This document shows positions 57,832-64,000 of a DNA stretch of 64,000 bases, in pieces (position 1 is the stretch's first letter; each line of letters opens with the position of its first letter). Below the pieces are notes generated by a model that was given only the letters and a program-made list of their open reading frames with translations, had not been told where the DNA came from and made no database searches. This DNA is from Rhizophagus irregularis (lineage: Eukaryota > Glomeromycota > Glomeromycetes > Glomerales > Glomeraceae): the NCBI RefSeq assembly GCF_026210795.1, contig NC_089441.1, forward strand, positions 682,001 through 746,000. Direction: 5' to 3'. The translations under genes were made by a program, and so were the position numbers.

Positions 57832-59216
57832 ATATTCCAATTATATTAAATTCATTCTATAGAGGCTGTTTTTTTATAGATTGTTTTTTGTTTCCTTTTA
57901 TTTGTGTAACTTCAAATTTAGAATTATTTTTCTAAGCATTTACGTAAAATGTACGTTGACAAAGTTCCAATAGTAAATATGACAGAAGGGCGTGCCACAA
58001 TTGTCACAACGTGATCTTATCGTAGTCAAACTTACCTTAAATAGTTATTTCGCTGTTAAATACCATCTTGTAAAGAACGTATAAAATAAATTTTTTTATT
58101 ATATCTTATGATTATTTTTTTGAAATGTTAAAAATGTTTATTTAATCGTGTTAAATAAAAATTAAAAATATTATCCACTTAAAGTAAAAATTAAATATTA
58201 TAATGTATGTATTAAGATATGAAAATTTTTTTAAATTAATTGAGTAATAAATAATTTATAACGAAGGAATATAAGTCTAATTACGTCTAACCGCTGTAAA
58301 TTTTCATTGTACAATATATTGATTAATTATATTTATATAAAGGTATTCTTGATTTGCCTACGTGATTATAAGCTCAGCAATAATTGCGTGGGTTCAATAT
58401 TTTGACATATAATAACGAGTCCTTTTTTTGACATTCAAAGATAAAGGCGTAAGAATTTTTTTATTAGTAATAATCAGGCAGAATTATCCTCTAATTAAAA
58501 AAAATGCGCTTATGTTTTCTTAAAATTGCGTTCTGATTATAATAATGGCGATTCTTAATTTCTCCAAAAGTTTTAAATTCACGTTCCAAAATAAAAATAT
58601 AAAAAGATTTTTTAGCCTCATTTTCTAATAGATGGTAGTTAATAGTATTATAATATGAGTAATAAACTAATAAGTAATAAACTATTCGTAATTCCTGTTG
58701 GATAAAATTTCATTTTACTATTATTTTTACCGCGCCTTTTTGTGAATCAATAATAATCAAGTAGCATTTGAGTTTATTCAATTATTTGTAAGACTTCCAA
58801 ATTTAATGAAAATTTTTGCTCATAACTGTCTTTAATTAAATTTCTTCCAATAACTCACCAGTTTATTGATGAAAAAGTCATTATCGCTATTACGTCACGC
58901 ACATTTGGTAGGCTATTGAAAATTTTCCTTATTTTTTTTTTATTGATGCAGAATTATTTATATTATCCATCTAGCCTTTAGCCAGTCCTTTTGAAATAAA
59001 AAGAATTAAATATTATTATCTTAACTTTTTTACTTTTTGTGATTGCGATTGCGATTTTTTCACGGTGAAATAATTTCATAATACATTTATATTGTATATT
59101 ATTAATATTATTATTAGTTTATTTTAAGAGAAATTTTTTAAAATTAACAAAAAAATATATATATGTATATTAAAAATTCTATTATTATAGTCATCTCTTT
59201 TTTCATTATTTTATAT
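57832..59216. other. Intergenic, no gene recognised
   Basis: The 3' flank of the tandem kinase gene (TTATTTGTGTAACTTCAAAT is shared with 43627-43660 after kinase D), then AT-rich sequence. Confidence 0.45.
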
Positions 59217-61268
59217 TTACAAACCACAAATACGACTACCTTTCAAACTTTTTTCAGGATAAAGTACTTTTGGTTCACCATTAATTTTAACTGGTACATT
59301 TAATGATCCATCAATAGTAATTTTTTCATCACATTTTAAAATATTAACCAATACTTCACCAGTTGGCCATACTCCATTTCCTTGTATAACTAAATCTCTA
59401 TTTGGATTATTTCCACCATAATTAGATGTGATGATTAATACTTTCTCTTTAATAAAAGCGTAAATATGTTCATCTATCCATGCTTCTATTGAGAGTGAAG
59501 TATAAAATGATGGAGATACCACTTTACGAAGTGCATTAATGTTGGCTATAAATTGATATGTTGGAGTTGTTTGAGAGTATGATGATGGCCATAATGCTTC
59601 ACGATTAAAAGGATCATTTCCTGTTGGAGCCCCTGTGAAATCTTGTTCTACTCCTTGATATATTATTGGAATTCCTATATGTGAAAAAAAAGGGATAAAT
59701 AAGATTAAAAATAAAGAACCGAAAGAAAAAAAAATCAATTTTTAAACATACCATCCATTAATAAAACAAGAGTTAATGCATTTCGAAATAAAACTTTATC
59801 TTGAGTTTTATGAGCGAATCTCTATTATAAATTGATAAATAAATTAATAGTTAAATTAAAATTTAATTTTTGACAATATTATTTAAATAAATAGAATAAA
59901 CAATCAATCCTTTACCTCTTGATCATGACTATCAATAAAATTTCCTAAAATTCTAGTATCTTTAAAGGCATTTCTATCATTATTTATTACATCCCTCAAC
60001 TCATACATATTAGCATTAGGATTAGTATATAATCTTATTAATTTAGTGTATAATGGATAACCTAATGTACTATCCATATGTGATTGATATGATGCTACAT
60101 ATCCTGAATTATCACTTAATATTTCACCTATAGAAAACACTCCACTACTTCTCGTGAACTCATCCCAAAAATTTTGTCGAATATGTCTTGCTGTATCTAT
60201 ACGTATTCCATCAAAATCAAATTCTCTGGTTAACCAACTTATCCAATTATTAAGTTCAGAAATCACTGCAGGGTTTTCTGTGTCAAGATCTTTAAAAAAA
60301 AAAAATTTTTTTTAGGTTGAAATTATGAAACTAACAAATTTTAAAAAATAAATATTTATATGTTGTATTTTTTAACATACCAGGTAATGGATCGTCAGCA
60401 GAACCAATACTACAATATTCAACATTTCCTTGATCATCATAATTGGTAATGAGACAAAAAACGTGATAATGTTCAGTCTTATTAAATGGACTATAAGCTT
60501 TAACATATTTATCAGTTCTAGGAGGTAATTTTTCTTGCGGTCCCATATGATTTCTAAAAGATAAAATAATTATTTTATGATTTGGAATTAACCTTGTATA
60601 ATTGAAATGTAATAAAAATTCTTACGCTACTACATCGACCATAACCCAAATGTCTTTATCGTGAGCAGCCTTAACGAGTTTCTTTAAATCATCAGCTGTA
60701 CCAAAATGTGGATTAATTTGATAAATATCTTGGGCCCAATCTACAGTATATAAAAGAATAAATCAATCAATTATAAACCATCAAAATATAATGACATAAT
60801 GGATAAATCAAATTACATCCGTGCCATCCAACACCGATTGAAGTTAAATTATCCATTTGTTTTACGACCGGACTAATCCAAATTGCGTCAAGCCCCTTAT
60901 AAAATTCAAATGGAAAATATAAAAATATTAATAACACCATAAAACTAAAACGTGTAATAACAAAAAAAAAAAAAAAAAAAGGATTTTAAATAAATTACCA
61001 GATTTTTTATGTAATCGAGTTTATTAATTATTCCTGAAAAAGTTCCACCACAATAACGTCTAATTTCAGCTTCATTACGATTATCTGAACAAAGTTTAGG
61101 ATTTTCTTGACCAGGAGCTTGAGCAAATCTATCGGTTATTAATTGATAAATTGTACGAGACCTCCATTCTTCCGCAGTTCTTGCCAATGAAAATTGTGGC
61201 GCAGTTACAAATAATAGTAATGTGGCGAGTGTGAATAATTTTTGAGTTGAGAAAGTTGAGAATTTCAT
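59217..61268 (-). CDS. Secreted alpha-amylase (GH13), seven exons, 512 aa
   Basis: Exons are 60999-61268, 60817-60895, 60626-60740, 60381-60553, 59916-60289, 59752-59821 and 59217-59674; phases agree at every junction. A signal peptide is present (KLFTLATLLLFVTAPQFSLA), then the fungal GH13 start RTAEEWRSRTIYQLITDRFA. Conserved regions are DVVANHMG (region I), FDGIRIDTARH (nucleophile Asp), SIGEIL (acid/base Glu) and FIDSHDQE (third Asp; His-Asp kept). GIPIIYQGVEQDFTG and a C-terminal beta domain follow. Length and order match Taka-amylase-type enzymes that cut internal alpha-1,4 bonds of starch or glycogen outside the cell. No starch-binding domain follows. All catalytic residues are present, so it is probably active. 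Confidence 0.93.
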
Positions 61269-63365
61269 ATTTTATTAATTTTTATTTTAAAGGAAAATTA
61301 TTTTACGAAAAGAAAAAAAAAGGAAAGTGTAAAGTCAATTCATTTAAATACAGCGATAACGGACGGTGTATTTTACACTATTTGTTTTACTTTTAGATGA
61401 TAACATTTTAAAAAAATGATTAATTAATGATATTAATTTGGCTTAGAGTCGGCTTTAAATTATTTGTTGTTAACTAAACTTGTAATTTTCAAGTTAAATA
61501 AATAAAGGTTAGCATTGCCTCAATTTTAAAAATTCGGGCAATGCATTAAAATCAAATTTATCCCGATTTGGAAAATTAGGGCTTTGATTTAACTTGAAAA
61601 AATTTTCAGCCACCTTGTGTTCAACAAATAATGTACATGAATGCGAAATATTGTTGAAAAGAACGTGGAGATTTTCGATGCAGGAATTTAGAGAATGTAA
61701 AAAAAAAAGAATGAATTGTTAAAAAAAAAAAGAAATGTTATTAATAGTTTGTTTCAGCCACCTTAAAATTTTTTTTATGTGGCACATAATTTGTTGCGCC
61801 AACGCATAGAACCAATAAATAAGTTGTTTGTCTGAAATTCTTTTATTAAAAATTGATTTTATGTAATTGCTTACATAGTTATATTGTTTACACTTTTTCA
61901 TTAATTGATTACATATATATTTTATAAATATTCGCTGTACTATAATAAACAATATTAAAAAGCAGCTACTTTTTTTTCTGCATAAAATAATTAAAATAAT
62001 TTGAAAGAATTGAATATGAGAATAATCACTCGAAAAATTTTTCATATATAATTGTATATCCCGTTAAACGTTAATTTGATTTAAAATATTTAATAAATCA
62101 TTAATTTTGTACGATCAAAAATGATATCAAAAATATTTGTGACACAGTTGTTAAAATTTTATTATGTATTCTATGTTCTTTAAACGTTAAAATTTTTTTT
62201 TTTTAAAAAAACAAAACTATGCACGTGCTTTATTCACTTTTAATAAATGTTAATGTATTCAATAAAATTGTAATATAACTTTTTGATAATGATGAATAAT
62301 TAAGGACACAAATAATTTTGGAAAATCCGAATTTTTCTTTTTTTGTAACAAAATTTTGAAAAAGAAAAAAAAAAATTTTTTTTTACATGCATAATTTTAC
62401 ATACGGCTAAAGCGATTTACAAATAAATGTATATAAAGGTAATAATGTCATATTGATATTCTATAAACGTGTTACTGTACGCCCGTCGCCTTGCATACAA
62501 CGAATTCCAAATATGTACATTTATCAAATACATTCCTTAAAAAGTTACGTTATTGTAATATTGTCCTTTTCGAAAAAAATATCAACTCAATTGCACGTGT
62601 CATTGTAAAAATATTTTTTTTTTTGTTATACAAGAAAAAATTTTTTAAACCGTACGCCTAAAGATTATATATATATATATTTTTAGGTAAATGTTACTTA
62701 TTTTGATACATAAAATACGCACATGGAATATAGTTGCAATATCGAATAAAATCCAATAAAAAAAATACGATAATAATAAAAAACGTAGTATTATATTTCA
62801 TAATTAAACCATTGAGTGAAAAGCGAAACTATTTTTAGATAAAGTCCGCACAGTATCCAATGGCGCAGTTTCCATCAACAATAGTTTGTCTAAAGTCTAT
62901 TATGACAATACTTTCATTTATTTCATATAATTATATTAATTAATTTCGTAATTTAATATTTATAATTTAGATAACGTTCATGATTATTTACCATCACATC
63001 TACCATCATGTCAAACTACGAGAATTTAGTTTTTATTAATTTGCGTAATTAAAAAAATTCTGAATTGATCCAAATTTTACACGAAATTTTCAAACACATA
63101 AATAATAATAATTGAATAATTACGATATAATTAGATAATGTATAATAGTTTAAATAACCCGCTAATACAGATGACAAATTTATTATTCTTTTTTATTCGC
63201 CGTTTAAAAGATTCAAACAATTAATAACAGATAATAATCAAATGATGAGCGTAAAACAAGTAGACAAAACTACTATGCTATAAAAAAATCATGCTTAACG
63301 AAAATACATGGATAATGATAATTAATAATTATTTCTATACAATTTTCAATTTTCATACACTGTAT
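61269..63365. other. Intergenic, no gene recognised
   Basis: The upstream region of the amylase gene and long AT-rich sequence. The minus-strand frame 61719-62045 is unsupported. A 40-bp partial repeat of AACTTG...AAATCAAA words occurs around 61480-61600. Confidence 0.4.
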
Positions 63366-64000
63366 TTAGTCATCACTTGTTTCTTCTTTATCAACATCTG
63401 TATTTTTAAATACACAATTAATATTGTATAGTATTATACTTAAAAATAAATATTATGTACAACCTTATATTACCTCTTAATTGTAATGAGTTATAAACAT
63501 TTAATTCAACCAATTGAGAATCTTTATAATTATTAATCTTCTTGCTTTAATAAATTGTTAAGTTTAATTAATAACAATATTTTAAGCATAAATATTCTAA
63601 ATATTCTTACGATTTTCTTCATTAGAAGTAATAATAGATGAATTAATGGGATTTGACTAATTGTTAGATGTGAAGGCTCCACTAGTATAAATAGCATCGA
63701 AATATTTGGTATTTCTTTATCAGCTTCTTTAAACATAGCTTTTAATATCTTTGCTTTTGTAGCCAAATTTCTCTTCTTTATAACTTCTAAAAGATGTTGA
63801 ATTATACCAAAATTCTAATATTTCATGTAATTCATCTGCCGTTGGTCGTACCTATTCCAAATTCGTTACACATTTCTAATACTACTAAACTAGTAACATG
63901 TTTTCTTTTATGAAAAGGTGGTTTTCCAGATGATAATTCTGTCGTAATTACGCCAAAACTATAAATATCAGAAGATAATATATACGGTTCTCCATTAATA
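63366..64000 (-). pseudogene. TKL-like protein kinase, 3' part, decayed, continues past the window
   Basis: The minus strand shows INGEPYILSSDIYSFGVITT, ELSSGKPPFHKRKH, then a deletion joining EMCNEFG directly to PTADEL-like sequence (the GTPEIYKKLAYRCM...DQR part is missing, near 63850). After it come KEADKEIPNIS and a further small deletion. The tail exons are recognisable: YKDSQLVELNVYNSLQ (about 63487-63535) and DVDKEETSDD (63366-63397). Frame changes at 63850 and 63690 indicate a pseudogene. Its N-terminal half, with the catalytic loop, lies beyond 64000 and cannot be judged. Confidence 0.8.

Noticed and set aside
61719-62045. Minus-strand 108-aa frame
   Set aside because: AT-rich with Ile/Lys/Cys bias typical of random frames here; no motif.

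Overview
The window looks like nuclear DNA from an arbuscular mycorrhizal fungus (Glomeromycotina, Rhizophagus-like). It is very AT-rich, introns are short (about 50-200 bp, GT...AG, often with TACTAA-type branch sites), and it carries a local expansion of kinase genes. These kinases share an N-terminal cysteine/WTS..IDEFI region followed by EW(V)PFD.F..IKQIGEGGF, a layout I associate with the large kinase families of these fungi. A decayed Crinkler-like gene, a decayed PPR gene and several DNA transposons fit the same picture. The lineage assignment rests on remembered family features, not on a search.

Layout. 0-9 kb: one small unknown gene (206-757, minus), two short inverted-repeat elements (about 1317-2331 and 2501-2684), minisatellites and a spliced coiled-coil gene (6079-7044, minus). 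9-18 kb: a four-exon coiled-coil/low-complexity gene (9405-11547, plus), a frameshifted PPR pseudogene (12139-13650, minus) and a multi-pass membrane protein (16819-17847, minus). 18.6-20 kb: a Crinkler-like pseudogene, with a second fragment of the family at 14.3 kb. 24-32.2 kb: three tandem copies of a roughly 2.8-kb unit, each a kinase gene plus its upstream spacer, all minus strand; the middle one is broken by a 19-bp deletion. 34.4-35.7 kb: a secreted, probably GPI-anchored chitin deacetylase. 38.9-44.4 kb: kinase pseudogenes around one intact plus-strand kinase, and a Helitron 3' end. 45.3-51.8 kb: a complete Mutator-like element with long TIRs and an 8-bp target duplication; its transposase is split by a 3.3-kb CACTA element with a GAT duplication. 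52.6-53.6 kb: another non-autonomous TIR element. 54.7-57.8 kb: a gene that appears to encode two kinase domains in tandem, the first lacking the catalytic Asp. 59.2-61.3 kb: a seven-exon secreted alpha-amylase. 63.4 kb to the end: another kinase pseudogene.

The most unusual structure is inside the two non-autonomous transposons. The CACTA element at 46690-50013 holds at least 14 tandem units of about 130 bp. Each has a pyrimidine tract and AG, a 36-57 nt mini-exon, a GTAAGT-type donor placed in the loop of a hairpin, and a TACTAAC/TACTAAT branch-site sequence placed in the loop of a second hairpin. Paired base changes between units keep the stems. The unrelated element at 52572-53560 holds about five to six units of the same design on the minus strand. 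These can be read as exon-intron satellites or introner-like arrays. Whether they are spliced cannot be seen from DNA.

Functionally the ordinary genes fall into signalling (kinases) and secreted carbohydrate-active enzymes (chitin deacetylase, alpha-amylase). The rest is transposon-driven or duplicated material in various states of decay.
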